Of a DNA stretch of 64,000 nucleotides, positions 8,971 to 19,300 are shown piece after piece; the stretch's first letter is position 1, and each line of letters begins with the position of its first letter. This stretch comes from Desmonostoc muscorum LEGE 12446 (GTDB lineage: Bacteria; Cyanobacteriota; Cyanobacteriia; Cyanobacteriales; Nostocaceae): assembly GCF_015207005.2 (NCBI RefSeq), contig NZ_JADEXS020000001.1:3100001-3164000 (forward strand). Reading direction: 5' to 3'. The notes under the pieces are model-generated. The model worked only from the letters and a program-made list of their open reading frames with translations. It ran no database searches and was not told the DNA's origin. A program made the position numbers and the translations under genes.

Positions 8971-10362
8971 ATGCGTGTTTGCGTAATTGGTACTGGTTAC
9001 GTCGGTTTAGTTACAGGTGCTTGCTTGGCTCATATTGGACATGATGTCATTTGCGTAGATAACAACGAAGAAAAAGTTAAATTAATGAAGTCTGGGCAGT
9101 CTCCAATTTTTGAACCGGGACTCTCAGAAATCATGCAGTCTGCTATTCAAGCAGACAAAATTCATTTCACAAGTGACCTCGCTGCCGGAGTCACCCACGG
9201 AGAAATTCTGTTTATTGCCGTGGGAACACCACCTTTACCCACTGGTGAGAGTGACACTCGCTACGTTGAAGCTGTAGCCCGTGGTATTGGGGAAAATCTC
9301 AACGGTGGTTACAAAGTCATCGTGAACAAATCTACAGTGCCCATTGGTTCAGGTGACTGGGTGCGGATGATTGTTCTCGATGGTATTGCTGAACGTCAAA
9401 AAACATTAGTACCCGCAGGTGGAGTGTCGAGTGAAGATAAACTACCTGAGTTTGTAGCCGAGTTTGATGTAGTCAGCAATCCAGAATTTTTGCGCGAAGG
9501 TTCAGCAGTTTACGACACCTTCAACCCCGATCGCATTGTACTAGGAGGCAATAGTCCAAGGGCAATAGCCTTAATGGAACAACTGTATGCCCCAATTGTA
9601 GAACGCAAGCACGCAGCCGATCCATCTTTACCCCCAGTACCAATTCTGGCAACAGACCTCAGTTCGGCAGAAATGATCAAATACGCCGCTAATGCGTTTT
9701 TAGCTACTAAGATTAGTTTTATTAATGAAGTCGCTAATATTTGCGATCGCGTTGGTGCTGATGTTACCCAAGTAGCCAAAGGTATTGGTTTAGACTCCCG
9801 CATTGGTAACAAATTTTTACAAGCTGGTATTGGTTGGGGTGGTTCTTGCTTCCCCAAAGATGTCTCTGCCCTAATTCACACTGCTGATGACTACGGCTAT
9901 GAAGCTGAATTACTCAAAGCCGCAGTCAACGTCAACGACCGCCAACGTTTAATTGCTCTGGAAAAACTCCAACAAGTCCTCAAAATCCTCAAAGGCAAAA
10001 CTGTTGGGCTACTCGGTCTGACCTTTAAGCCTGATACCGATGATATGCGGGATGCTCCAGCACTCAACCTCATTGAACAGCTAAACCGACTGGGAGCTAA
10101 AGTCAAAGCCTACGATCCCATTGTTTCCCAAACAGGTATGCGTCATGGACTTTCTGGCGTACTAGTAGAAACCGATGCCGAAAGACTAGCTGACGGTTGC
10201 GATGCTTTGGTACTCGTCACCGAATGGCAACAGTTCAAAACCCTCGACTACCTGAAGATGGCAAAATTGATGAGCCACCCTGTAATTATTGATGGACGTA
10301 ACTTCCTCGACCCCGAAGTAATGGTGCGGGCTGGATTCCAATATGTAGGCGTTGGAAGATAG
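8971..10362 (+). CDS. ugd: UDP-glucose 6-dehydrogenase
   Basis: Oxidises UDP-glucose to UDP-glucuronate in two NAD-dependent steps. The 463 residues begin with a Rossmann motif GTGYVGLVTGACLAHIGHDV. The middle contains NPEFLREGSAVYD, and the catalytic cysteine lies in GIGWGGSCFPKDV near residue 295. The C-terminal UDP-binding domain carries LTFKPDTDDMRDAPAL. The ribosome-binding site GAGGAG lies eight bases before the ATG, and an extended -10-like TGTGATAAT is at 8933-8941, so it may have its own promoter. A strong terminator closes the gene at 10447-10483. It supplies substrate to the decarboxylase upstream and precursors for acidic polysaccharides. Confidence 0.95.
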   Translation: MRVCVIGTGYVGLVTGACLAHIGHDVICVDNNEEKVKLMKSGQSPIFEPGLSEIMQSAIQADKIHFTSDLAAGVTHGEILFIAVGTPPLPTGESDTRYVEAVARGIGENLNGGYKVIVNKSTVPIGSGDWVRMIVLDGIAERQKTLVPAGGVSSEDKLPEFVAEFDVVSNPEFLREGSAVYDTFNPDRIVLGGNSPRAIALMEQLYAPIVERKHAADPSLPPVPILATDLSSAEMIKYAANAFLATKISFINEVANICDRVGADVTQVAKGIGLDSRIGNKFLQAGIGWGGSCFPKDVSALIHTADDYGYEAELLKAAVNVNDRQRLIALEKLQQVLKILKGKTVGLLGLTFKPDTDDMRDAPALNLIEQLNRLGAKVKAYDPIVSQTGMRHGLSGVLVETDAERLADGCDALVLVTEWQQFKTLDYLKMAKLMSHPVIIDGRNFLDPEVMVRAGFQYVGVGR

Positions 10363-10372
10363 ATAATTTTGG

Positions 10373-10412
10373 TAGAATTCCGAATTCCGAATTCCGAATT
10401 TAGAATTCGGGA
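10373..10412. repeat. GAATTCC heptamer repeat
   Basis: GAATTCC units are repeated three times with degenerate copies after, just behind the ugd stop. A related GAATTCT stretch occurs near 10650-10672. The rest of 10484-10697 shows small palindromes (CGATTTAAATCG, ACGCCGTGGCGT) but no gene. Confidence 0.7.
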
Positions 10413-10446
10413 GATTGAATTTCAAATTTCTAGCTTTTTTCAATGA

Positions 10447-10483
10447 AGTAGGGTCATAACATTGTTATGACCCTATTATTTTT
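10447..10483 (+). terminator. Intrinsic terminator downstream of ugd
   Basis: Perfect 12-bp stem TAGGGTCATAAC (10449-10460) and GTTATGACCCTA (10464-10475) around a 3-base loop, followed by TTATTTTT. Lying 85 bases after the ugd stop, it fits a Rho-independent terminator. Confidence 0.85.
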
Positions 10484-10697
10484 CACATCCAACAAGATTT
10501 ACTTTCGGATTTTGGATTTTAGAACTGGACCGAGAGCCTAGTACCGCCGTGAAGTCAAAAGTCAAAAGTATTATGGAATAGGCTTTTTAGCGATTTAAAT
10601 CGTTGCTCTATCTACGCCGTGGCGTACTAGCCAATTTTAATTCTGACTCCTGAATTCTGAATTCTGAATTCTGCTATACGAATTTTGAATTTTTGAC

Positions 10698-11492
10698 TCA
10701 AGCGTTATGTGGAATTCGCTCAATCTCAGCATATCCACTGAAAATTAATTTTTGACCTTCAGTTTCTAATCGGTTGAGCCGCATCTTCACTCCATCAAGG
10801 TCAAATCGATCTAAATCGACCATATTATCTAAAATTTCCACCAGTGCTACGCTCAAGGTTTGGGAGATTTGGCGTTGTGCTTCTGGTACTTGGTCAAGTT
10901 CAATTTTCGGGTCTTTGAAAGAAACTCGCCGCCGCCTTTCAATGCCTATAGTTAGAGTCATACTTAAAGGCACAAGTTCGCCATTACTTAAATCTGCCTT
11001 GGCTACAAGCTGCAACCGATTTTCAGGCAATAGCTGTACCCTGACTTCCGTAAAGGAAACTGGTTCACCGCCAGATAATTCTGTCAGTGATGGTACGGTG
11101 AGGTTAAGCAAGCGCTTTTTCACTAGTTCAGCATTGAAGGCGTCGTTGATACCTGCTTCTGATAAAATTACTTGGGCGATCGCTTGAGTAGGTTGCTTGA
11201 GACTGAGTTTGCCACTTAAGACCGAGCCAAAGTCAATAGCCACCGCATCGGTTTCAAATGACATCTCCTCCACCGCAAAATCTCTACGGATTACTAAGCC
11301 ACGACCGCTCATTTTGAAGCTATCAATGCTGCCTTGCAACAGTTTGCTGGAGGGATAGCAGCGCACAAAGACTTCTACTGACTCGCTTTGGGTAAACAAG
11401 TGGCGAATCGTTTGGCTGGCGACTGTATTGAGCATCTGCTCTCCCCAATCTGTGCCTTTAGGATTTTGTAAACCAGTAAGTCCGCCGAACAT
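10698..11492 (-). CDS. DUF2993 (LmeA-like) family protein
   Basis: A 264-residue protein of the DUF2993 family, related to the mycobacterial phospholipid-binding protein LmeA. Recognisable parts are the N-terminal WGEQMLNTVASQTIRHLF and the repeated beta-strand pattern in SSKLLQGSIDSFKMSGRGLVI and VAIDFGSVLSGKLSLKQPTQA. No signal peptide is evident with the chosen start. The frame is open to a TTG at 11534, but the ATG at 11492 starts the conserved MFGGLTGLQNPKGTDWGEQ segment and is preferred. It is convergent with ugd and divergent from metH. A lipid-binding role at the membrane is inference from the family. Confidence 0.85.
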   Translation of the reverse strand: MFGGLTGLQNPKGTDWGEQMLNTVASQTIRHLFTQSESVEVFVRCYPSSKLLQGSIDSFKMSGRGLVIRRDFAVEEMSFETDAVAIDFGSVLSGKLSLKQPTQAIAQVILSEAGINDAFNAELVKKRLLNLTVPSLTELSGGEPVSFTEVRVQLLPENRLQLVAKADLSNGELVPLSMTLTIGIERRRRVSFKDPKIELDQVPEAQRQISQTLSVALVEILDNMVDLDRFDLDGVKMRLNRLETEGQKLIFSGYAEIERIPHNA

Positions 11493-12082
11493 GTGGTTTT
11501 TAGTCTCTAGAAGTTCTTTGTACTTTTGTAACAAATTGTGAAGAATACAGCAAGCATCTAGTGATTGATTGTTCCAATGAGCAAACTCAGGATGGCTGAT
11601 GTTAAGAAGTGGAATGTATCGAATATTACTGTTTAGACTTGTTAGGATTAGGTTTAATGCAAATTAAATACATAATCAAAGCCATACTGAACATTAATTT
11701 AAGATATTCATACCAATTTTCTGTAACAATGAGCTATGAGGTTACTCGTTGAAAACCCTTGAGGATGCGTCCTCCTGAGTCGGATACATCCGTAATTCAG
11801 GCAAGGGATGAAAATTATTAAAGGCGTAAACACCTTGGTAACATTTTCTTTTTTTAGAACCTCTACTCTGCTGAGCGAAAGCCTGCTTGAGCAAATTCTG
11901 ATTTAGAGTACAGAATACCTGTGCGTGAAAGCCAGGGAGTGTCAACACCGCTGTATTAAGCTCATCTTCATAGAGAATTGGTATTAATAAAATACTACCG
12001 AAATTCCCAAAATTTTGGAAAATAATAAAGTAAGTCGAGTATCACAAGACTCACTTGATTTCCTCATTTATTCTAGGAAAAT
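11493..12082. other. Intergenic region and long leader upstream of metH
   Basis: 590 AT-rich bases between divergent genes. They hold a nested hairpin element (listed separately) and, close to metH, a 9-bp stem with one mismatch: AAGTAAGTC at 12028-12036 and GACTCACTT at 12048-12056. I found no sequence resembling a cobalamin-riboswitch B12 box by eye. A possible 68-codon minus-strand frame (11742-11948) overlaps the hairpin element and is not supported as a gene. Confidence 0.5.
11756..11807. repeat. Nested multi-hairpin element
   Basis: 52 bases fold into a compact branched structure. The outer stem is CCCTTG (11756-11761) with CAAGGG (11802-11807). Inside are hairpin AGGA-TGCG-TCCT (11762-11773) and stem CCTGA/TCAGG (11774-11778, 11797-11801), which encloses hairpin CGGAT-AC-ATCCG (11781-11792). 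Every stem is perfect. It may be a copy of a dispersed element or a structured RNA; it has no recognised name here. Confidence 0.6.
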
Positions 12083-15000
12083 ATGACTCATCCTTTCCTT
12101 GAACGCCTGCGTAGTCCAGATAGCCCAGTCCTCGTCTTTGACGGGGCGATGGGAACCAACCTCCAAACCCAAAACCTGACAGCAGAAGACTTTGGCGGTC
12201 CCCAGTATGAAGGTTGTAACGAATACTTAGTCCACACTAAACCCGAAGCTGTCGCTAAAGTTCACCGCGACTTTCTCGCCGCTGGTGCTGATGTCATTGA
12301 AACCGATACCTTTGGCAGTACGTCCATTGTGCTGGCAGAATATGACTTGGCAGACCAAGCTTATTACCTCAGCAAGACAGCCGCAGAACTCGCCAAGCGT
12401 GTCGCTGCGGAATTTTCCACTCCCGAAAAACCCCGATTTGTGGCTGGTTCCATTGGTCCGACAACCAAACTACCAACCTTGGGACACATTGACTTTGACA
12501 CCATGAAAGCTACTTTTGCTGAACAAGCAGAAGCACTGTGGGATGGTGGTGTGGATTTATTCCTAGTGGAAACTTGCCAAGATGTGCTGCAAATTAAAGC
12601 GGCGCTGAATGGCATTGAAGAAGTGTTTGCCAAAAAAGGCGATCGCCGTCCGTTGATGGTGTCTGTGACAATGGAAAGCATGGGCACAATGTTGGTAGGT
12701 TCAGAAATCAGCGCTGTGCTGACAATTTTGGCACCTTACCCAATTGATATTCTCGGTTTGAACTGCGCCACAGGCCCGGACTTGATGAAACCACATATCA
12801 AGTATCTGGCAGAACATTCACCTTTCATCGTTTCCTGTATTCCCAACGCGGGTTTACCTGAGAACGTCGGCGGTCAAGCACACTACCGCCTAACACCGTT
12901 GGAATTACGGATGGCGCTGATGCACTTTGTTGAAGATTTGGGTGTCCAAGTGATCGGGGGTTGCTGTGGGACTCGTCCAGAACACATTCAACAATTGGCA
13001 GAAGTCGCCAAAGACCTGAAGCCAAAAGTTAGACAACCTAGCTTAGAACCAGCGGCAGCATCAATTTACACCACTCAACCCTACGACCAAGATAATTCCT
13101 TCTTGATTGTTGGCGAACGTCTTAACGCCAGTGGTTCCAAAAAGTGCCGCGATTTGCTAAATGCCGAAGATTGGGATGGACTCGTGTCAATGGCGAGGGC
13201 GCAAGTCAAAGAAGGCGCACACATTCTTGATGTCAACGTCGATTATGTCGGACGTGATGGTGTGCGGGATATGCACGAACTAGTTTCGCGCATCGTTAAT
13301 AATGTGACATTGCCTTTAATGCTTGATTCCACCGAATGGGAAAAAATGGAGGCAGGTTTAAAGATAGCTGGTGGTAAATGTTTGCTGAACTCCACCAACT
13401 ACGAAGACGGCGAACCGCGCTTTTTGAAAGTGTTGGAGTTGGCCAAAAAGTACGGTGCTGGCATAGTCATCGGTACTATCGATGAAGACGGGATGGCGCG
13501 GACAGCTGAGAAAAAGTTTCAAATTGCTCAACGTGCTTACCGCCAAGCTGTAGAATATGGCATACCTCCCACAGAAATATTCTTTGATACCCTAGCTTTA
13601 CCAATTTCCACAGGGATTGAAGAAGACCGAGAAAACGGCAAAGCTACCATTGAATCTATCCGGCGCATTCGTCAAGAATTGCCTGGATGTCATGTGATTT
13701 TGGGTGTTTCCAATATTTCCTTTGGTTTAAATCCCGCGTCGCGGATGGTGTTGAACTCGGTGTTTTTGCACGAAGCGACACAAGTGGGAATGGATGCAGC
13801 AATTGTGAGTGCCAGCAAGATTTTACCACTGTCTAAGATTGAAGAACGCCATCAAGAAATCTGTCGTCAGTTGATTTATGATGAGCGGAAATTTGAGGGT
13901 GATGTTTGCGTATACGATCCATTGGGAGAGCTTACCACAGTATTTGCTGGGGTAACGACAAAACGCGATCGCTCCTTAGACGAAAGTCTCCCCATTCCAG
14001 AACGTCTCAAACGCCACATCATTGACGGCGAACGCATTGGCTTAGAAGAACATCTCAAAAAAGCCTTAGAAGAATATCCCCCCTTAGAAATTATCAACAC
14101 CTTCCTGCTAGATGGCATGAAAGTTGTCGGGGAATTATTCGGTTCTGGACAAATGCAACTACCCTTCGTGTTACAGTCTGCCGAAACCATGAAGGCGGCT
14201 GTTGCGTTTCTAGAACCGTTCATGGAAAAATCAGAATCAGGTAACAATGCCAAGGGAACGTTTATCATTGCCACAGTCAAAGGCGATGTCCACGACATTG
14301 GTAAAAACTTAGTAGACATCATCTTGTCCAACAACGGCTACAAGGTGATTAACCTGGGAATTAAACAGCCGGTAGAAAACATCATCAACGCTTACGAACA
14401 GCACAAAGCTGATTGTATTGCCATGAGTGGTTTGCTGGTAAAATCCACCGCCTTCATGAAAGAAAACTTGGAGGTATTCAACGAAAAGGGAATTACCGTA
14501 CCTGTAATTTTAGGCGGTGCCGCCTTGACTCCGAAATTTGTGCATGAAGATTGCCAAAACACTTACAAAGGTAAAGTAGTTTATGGCAAAGATGCCTTTT
14601 CTGACTTGCATTTCATGGATAAATTAATGCCAGCAAAGACTGCTGGTAACTGGGAAGATTTGCAGGGATTTTTGAACGAAGTTGAAACGGCTGAAGTTTC
14701 GACAAATGGTAACAAAGAACCAAAAGCGACAACTTCTGAAGAAACATCTGCTGAACCAAAAATAGTAGATACGAGACGTTCTGAAGCTGTGGCTGTAGAT
14801 ATTGAACGTCCCACACCACCTTTCTGGGGAACGCAGTTATTGCAGCCTAGTGATATTCCCATTGAGGAAATATTCTGGCACTTGGATTTACAAGCTTTAA
14901 TTGCTGGACAGTGGCAATTCCGCAAACCAAAAGAACAATCGAAGGAAGAATATCAAGCATTCTTAGCTGAGAAAGTGTACCCAGTTTTAGAAACTTGGAA

Positions 15001-15601
15001 ACAGCGGATTATTGAGGAAAATCTGTTGCATCCCCAAGTGATTTACGGGTATTTCCCTTGTCAATCTGAGGGGAATTCTCTACATGTATGGAACCAATCA
15101 CAGCAGGTTACAACTTTTGAGTTTCCTAGACAGAAGTCATTAAGGCGGCTGTGCATAGCAGATTTCTTTGCACCCAAAGAATCGGGAATTATTGATGTCT
15201 TCCCCATGCAGGCGGTGACTGTGGGTGAAATTGCCACAGAATTCGCCCAAAAGCTATTTGCTGCTAATCAATACACCGATTACCTGTATTTCCACGGTAT
15301 GGCGGTGCAGATAGCAGAGGCTGTGGCGGAGTGGGCACACGCCAGAATTCGCCGTGAGTTAGGCTTTACTGCCGAAGAACCAGATAATATTCGGGATATG
15401 TTAGCACAACGCTATCGTGGCTCACGGTATAGTTTTGGGTATCCAGCTTGCCCGAATATCCAAGACCAATACAAGCAACTGGAGTTATTGCAAACTGACA
15501 GGATTAACTTGTATATGGATGAAAGCGAACAACTTTATCCAGAACAATCAACAACGGCGATTATTACCTATCACCCAGTAGCGAAGTACTTTAGCGCGTA
15601 G
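12083..15601 (+). CDS. metH: Cobalamin-dependent methionine synthase
   Basis: Transfers a methyl group from methyltetrahydrofolate through methylcobalamin to homocysteine, giving methionine. Domain order in 1172 residues: homocysteine-binding barrel (about 1-315, DGAMGTNLQ near the start and zinc cysteines in [10 protein letters not shown]), pterin-binding barrel (about 340-620, [14 protein letters not shown]), cobalamin cap and Rossmann domain (about 640-880), and the AdoMet reactivation domain (about 915-1172, with [10 protein letters not shown]). The cobalamin-ligating histidine is in GDVHDIGKN near residue 736. An acidic, low-complexity linker around 880-920 precedes the reactivation domain. 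Length is close to E. coli MetH (1227). It stands alone, with a structured leader upstream and a palindrome downstream. Confidence 0.97.
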   Translation: MTHPFLERLRSPDSPVLVFDGAMGTNLQTQNLTAEDFGGPQYEGCNEYLVHTKPEAVAKVHRDFLAAGADVIETDTFGSTSIVLAEYDLADQAYYLSKTAAELAKRVAAEFSTPEKPRFVAGSIGPTTKLPTLGHIDFDTMKATFAEQAEALWDGGVDLFLVETCQDVLQIKAALNGIEEVFAKKGDRRPLMVSVTMESMGTMLVGSEISAVLTILAPYPIDILGLNCATGPDLMKPHIKYLAEHSPFIVSCIPNAGLPENVGGQAHYRLTPLELRMALMHFVEDLGVQVIGGCCGTRPEHIQQLAEVAKDLKPKVRQPSLEPAAASIYTTQPYDQDNSFLIVGERLNASGSKKCRDLLNAEDWDGLVSMARAQVKEGAHILDVNVDYVGRDGVRDMHELVSRIVNNVTLPLMLDSTEWEKMEAGLKIAGGKCLLNSTNYEDGEPRFLKVLELAKKYGAGIVIGTIDEDGMARTAEKKFQIAQRAYRQAVEYGIPPTEIFFDTLALPISTGIEEDRENGKATIESIRRIRQELPGCHVILGVSNISFGLNPASRMVLNSVFLHEATQVGMDAAIVSASKILPLSKIEERHQEICRQLIYDERKFEGDVCVYDPLGELTTVFAGVTTKRDRSLDESLPIPERLKRHIIDGERIGLEEHLKKALEEYPPLEIINTFLLDGMKVVGELFGSGQMQLPFVLQSAETMKAAVAFLEPFMEKSESGNNAKGTFIIATVKGDVHDIGKNLVDIILSNNGYKVINLGIKQPVENIINAYEQHKADCIAMSGLLVKSTAFMKENLEVFNEKGITVPVILGGAALTPKFVHEDCQNTYKGKVVYGKDAFSDLHFMDKLMPAKTAGNWEDLQGFLNEVETAEVSTNGNKEPKATTSEETSAEPKIVDTRRSEAVAVDIERPTPPFWGTQLLQPSDIPIEEIFWHLDLQALIAGQWQFRKPKEQSKEEYQAFLAEKVYPVLETWKQRIIEENLLHPQVIYGYFPCQSEGNSLHVWNQSQQVTTFEFPRQKSLRRLCIADFFAPKESGIIDVFPMQAVTVGEIATEFAQKLFAANQYTDYLYFHGMAVQIAEAVAEWAHARIRRELGFTAEEPDNIRDMLAQRYRGSRYSFGYPACPNIQDQYKQLELLQTDRINLYMDESEQLYPEQSTTAIITYHPVAKYFSA

Positions 15602-15644
15602 AATCGCACACTCCTTCCAGCTTCCAAAAATTATAGATTTTTCG

Positions 15645-15670
15645 TAGGGGCGCACAGCTGTGCGCCCCTA
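15645..15670. repeat. Perfect 26-bp palindrome (TAGGGGCGCACA family), possible terminator
   Basis: Each arm is 13 bases, TAGGGGCGCACAG and its exact complement, with no loop. AAAATTTTT follows it 45 bases after the metH stop, so it could also end transcription. A sister copy with a 2-base loop lies at 30607-30634. Confidence 0.75.
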
Positions 15671-15711
15671 AAATTTTTAATTAACCTGAGTTCGACAGAT
15701 TCCAAAGAACC

Positions 15712-15846
15712 CCGCTTCCATTCCTCTCCCCCTTGGCGTTAGCCTGCCGTTAGGCAAGCGGGGAGAGGCTTAAAAACCCTAATTTTTCGTGCCCAACTCA
15801 GGATACTAAAGCCCCTCTCCGTCTGGGAGAGGGGTTGGGGGAGGTT
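15712..15846. repeat. CCCCTCTCC/GGAGAGGGG paired hairpins
   Basis: Two hairpins. The first pairs CCTCTCCCC (15723-15731) with GGGGAGAGG (15760-15768) and has an inner GCCT/AGGC stem. The second pairs CCCCTCTCC (15812-15820) with GGAGAGGGG (15826-15834). Sequences of this type are common dispersed repeats in cyanobacterial genomes. Confidence 0.7.
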
Positions 15847-16331
15847 CATAGAACTCACGTTTTTTTATTTGGAAGTTCCTCAGTAATCCTAAGTCATAAG
15901 ATTCACAACTTGTCTCAAAAGCCAGGAATATGAGTCAAATATCTGATTGTTTTGCAGCAGATGATATCCTTTCTTAAAAAATGGGTAATATAAGCTTGTT
16001 TTCATAACATCATCTTCATAAATTTGCCTGCTAATAAAATACATTTACGCAAAATTACTGTGAAGTTATGCTCTTCTTTTTCCTCGGAATTAATCGAAAT
16101 AATTTTAACAAAATCAGTGTTTTCCCGTTTAGATGAACAATTTATGAATGATATAACTTTAATAAATTGTCTTTTATTATGTGTAGTTTACTTCCAATTC
16201 AATCAAACAATATGCAGTAATCACATAAATAAATTCTCACCATTTGCCTGCAAAATGAATTCTCAGGCATAATTACGAATTTTGATAAAAAATCCCACTT
16301 TTGCTATAAATCACTTGACAGGAAAGCAGCT
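15847..16331. other. AT-rich leader region of hpsA
   Basis: 485 AT-rich bases before hpsA. A possible 82-codon frame at 16024-16272 has amino-acid composition expected of AT-rich noncoding DNA and no ribosome-binding site. I saw no confident promoter; the region presumably contains the hps regulatory sequences. Confidence 0.4.
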
Positions 16332-19300
16332 ATGTCTGGAAAAAATAAGCTAGTCAAGGCAATTCAAAAAAACTTCAAAATAATTGGCAAGAAGTTTGTA
16401 TCTGCAATTAACAAGCGAATTGTTTGGCTATTACGGACTATCTTTCTCACTAGAAGACAACGCACTTCAGCGAATGCTGGCTTTATCTTGCCAACAGTGG
16501 CAATGGTAACTTTGGTCGTCGTACTGTTGACAGCTGCAATTTTGTTTCGGTCATTTGAGCGTTCTAAAAACGCTAGTAATGTGCGGGTAAATGAGGCTGT
16601 GCTTAACGCTGCTACCCCAGCGATTGATCGTGCTAGAGCTAAATTAGATGCACTAATAGAAGACCCAACATTACCACGAGGAATTCCCTCTGATAACGCT
16701 TTATATGATGCTCTTAAAAAAGACAAATATAGACTTGGTGACGAGACTCGCCTGAAGCTGGCTTTAGAATTTAACGGTATTTCAGGCATCCAAGCTGGAA
16801 GCGGCGACATAAATAATAACGGGACTCCGACCGACCTAACTGACGACTTTGTAAATGAGGACGAAACATTAAAAACAGCTTGGAAATATGCCGTTGACAC
16901 AGACAATAATGGCAAAAAAGATACCTTTACTCTCTATGGAATTTACTTCCGTACACCACCTAGAAACAACTCAGGACAGTTTACTCGTGAAAGAAAAGCC
17001 CTAGAAGCTAGAACGCCACCAATGGATAATGATTCATCAAACCAGCAGTGCAATGCATCTGGTTTTTCTAGCTTAGTTGGCAATTCCAGTTGGTATAAGT
17101 TAAATAGTGGCAACCTGGGTAAAAGCTTCTTTGTTTATACCGTTAACGTGCCCATTACTAAACAAATTTATGATAGTCTGCCAACAAGTACTGGGTCTAT
17201 TAATCAAAGTAATTCTGAAGCATACAAAGGCAATCAAAGTGTTGTAGCACTGGAGTTTCAGCAAGACCGCAGTCGCGTTCCCCTAGCAAATAATGCTGTT
17301 TGGTTTGAGAATGATTTAGAAGTCATAGTTGGTGGTAGTACAAAATTATTGTTGAATGGAAGAGTTCACACTAACAGCAACTTCCTTGTTGGGGTAGTTG
17401 GAACTGGTGGCTCCGACGGTAACATAACTTTTCGCCAAGTTAGTAGCAAAACATCCTGTTTCTACAACCAAGAAAACGGGCAGATTACTGTTGGGGGAAA
17501 TGTCGGAAATGGGAGCCTTTCTCAAACTAGTGCTAACAATGTACATGTTGATTTGTACAAAGGTTTTGGGAATAGTGATGTTAAAACTAACCCTGCTACC
17601 ATTAGCAGCAGTAACAAATCTACAGATGCTACTGGTGGTGCTAGTATCGGATTCAACGATGCAGCATACAATCAACGCATTGCTGCAATGAAGAATACTG
17701 CGATCGCTTTATGCACAGATTGTAATAGCGCAGCTACTGGTAGCGCTCTGAAAACGGCTGTTGCAGCAAGTAGTTACCCAGCAGATGTGAAAAGCAACGT
17801 GGCTGACAAAGTACAAACCGCTGATGATGCCACCACAGCCAAAAATATCCTCTACGACGAAATAGAAATTTATCTGCGAAATCGTACCCGTCGAGTACCC
17901 TTTGCAGAAGTATCAGACGCCACTGGAACGGGTGCAACAACTGGATATACTGCCATTACTGCCGCTTTAGAACCTCAGGCAAGCTGGAGGGAACCACTAA
18001 CCTCCAGTAACCAGTTCACTGGTGTAGCAACATCAGCTCCCACTGTAGATACATCTCAGCTACAAGCCACACAGCCAAATTTACAAAAGAAAGAAGGTGT
18101 TCAAAGCAGTTTAGGCGATCGCGTTTTTGTCGGCAATAATCTCCCTGCTCTGTGGAAAAAAGACGGAAAATATGTCGGTCCAGAGGGTGAACAACCAATT
18201 TTGAGCAGTACTGGCACTGCGGTTAACTGGACTAGATATGGTTCAGAACCACCAGCAAGATGGCGTAACACTCAAATACAGGCACTTGCCGACTTAGGTT
18301 TATCTGACCGTAATGGTTTTTGGGAAGAAAATGCCGCAGCAAACCCGACAAACGATTTAGACAATGTGGGTGGTGTACGGATTGTTACTGGTGCAGGTAT
18401 TTATGTAGATGGTCTTGGTAATACTGCAAACACAACAACTGGTCCATTTTACCCGCGAGGTGCTAGTTCATTTTTACCACCTACAGGTGATATTACAGTT
18501 GTCTGGCCTGACACAATGCCGATGTCAACACCTGGAAATACTCGCAAAGGCGATCTACAAATGCGAGCAACAGCTGTTTATCACTACAAAGTAGATTCTG
18601 GCACTGACCAAGAACCGATCGCTTGTGTAAGCAGCTACTACGATCCCTCAAATGAAACTACAGTTAAAAACAAAGTTAATCAAGATGGTGGATATGGTGT
18701 AGATACCACTGACGGCCGGTCAAACAATGGCGTTGTTTACAATTACCCGACAAATGGAAGAGGCGCATTCTTTACGAGTAATAAAACTCGTCTAGTAAGA
18801 CAAGGCAACTTGAAATTCCCCAACGGGCGTTGGGTTAATAAACCTTTACAAGATGCTCTAGCAAAAGTTGGAACGGCTACTACAGTACCTAGTACTGGTT
18901 TGCAGCTAGCTGATTATTCAGCAATTGACACAGCCCTTTGTGCTGTTTCAATTCTCGACCCTACAACCACTTTCGTTACTACTCCCACTGACCAGCCTAA
19001 ACACGGTGCAATCAAAGAAGCAACTTTCCTTGATGGCAGGGAAGTCAAGCAGCTTAGTACATCAGGCTCACCAACCACATACAACCTAGACTTAGAACAG
19101 CGTCAACCTCTAGAAATTCGAGTCACAGATATTGACTTAAGTTCGAGTACCAGAGGTATAGCCACCACAGCAATAACAGCTAACGAGTATTTATTGCCTT
19201 ACAGTGGCATTATTTACGCAACTAGAGATGATGGTTTGCCCGATGCAAGTGATACAACTAGCCAATCAGAGTTACTCAGCCCAACTGATTTTCTGCTGGA

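Noticed and set aside
11742..11948. 68-codon minus-strand frame upstream of metH
   Set aside because: It overlaps the nested hairpin element and has no ribosome-binding site; more likely part of a dispersed repeat.
11535..12082. Cobalamin or SAM riboswitch upstream of metH
   Set aside because: Looked for a B12-box-like sequence and SAM-type core pairing by eye and found neither.
13876..14334. Long minus-strand frames inside metH and other large genes
   Set aside because: Antisense shadows of well-conserved genes.
16024..16272. 82-codon frame upstream of hpsA
   Set aside because: AT-rich random-like composition, no ribosome-binding site and no recognisable family.
16273..16331. Specific sigma-factor promoter of the hps operon
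   Set aside because: No convincing motif was found; reporting one would be a guess.
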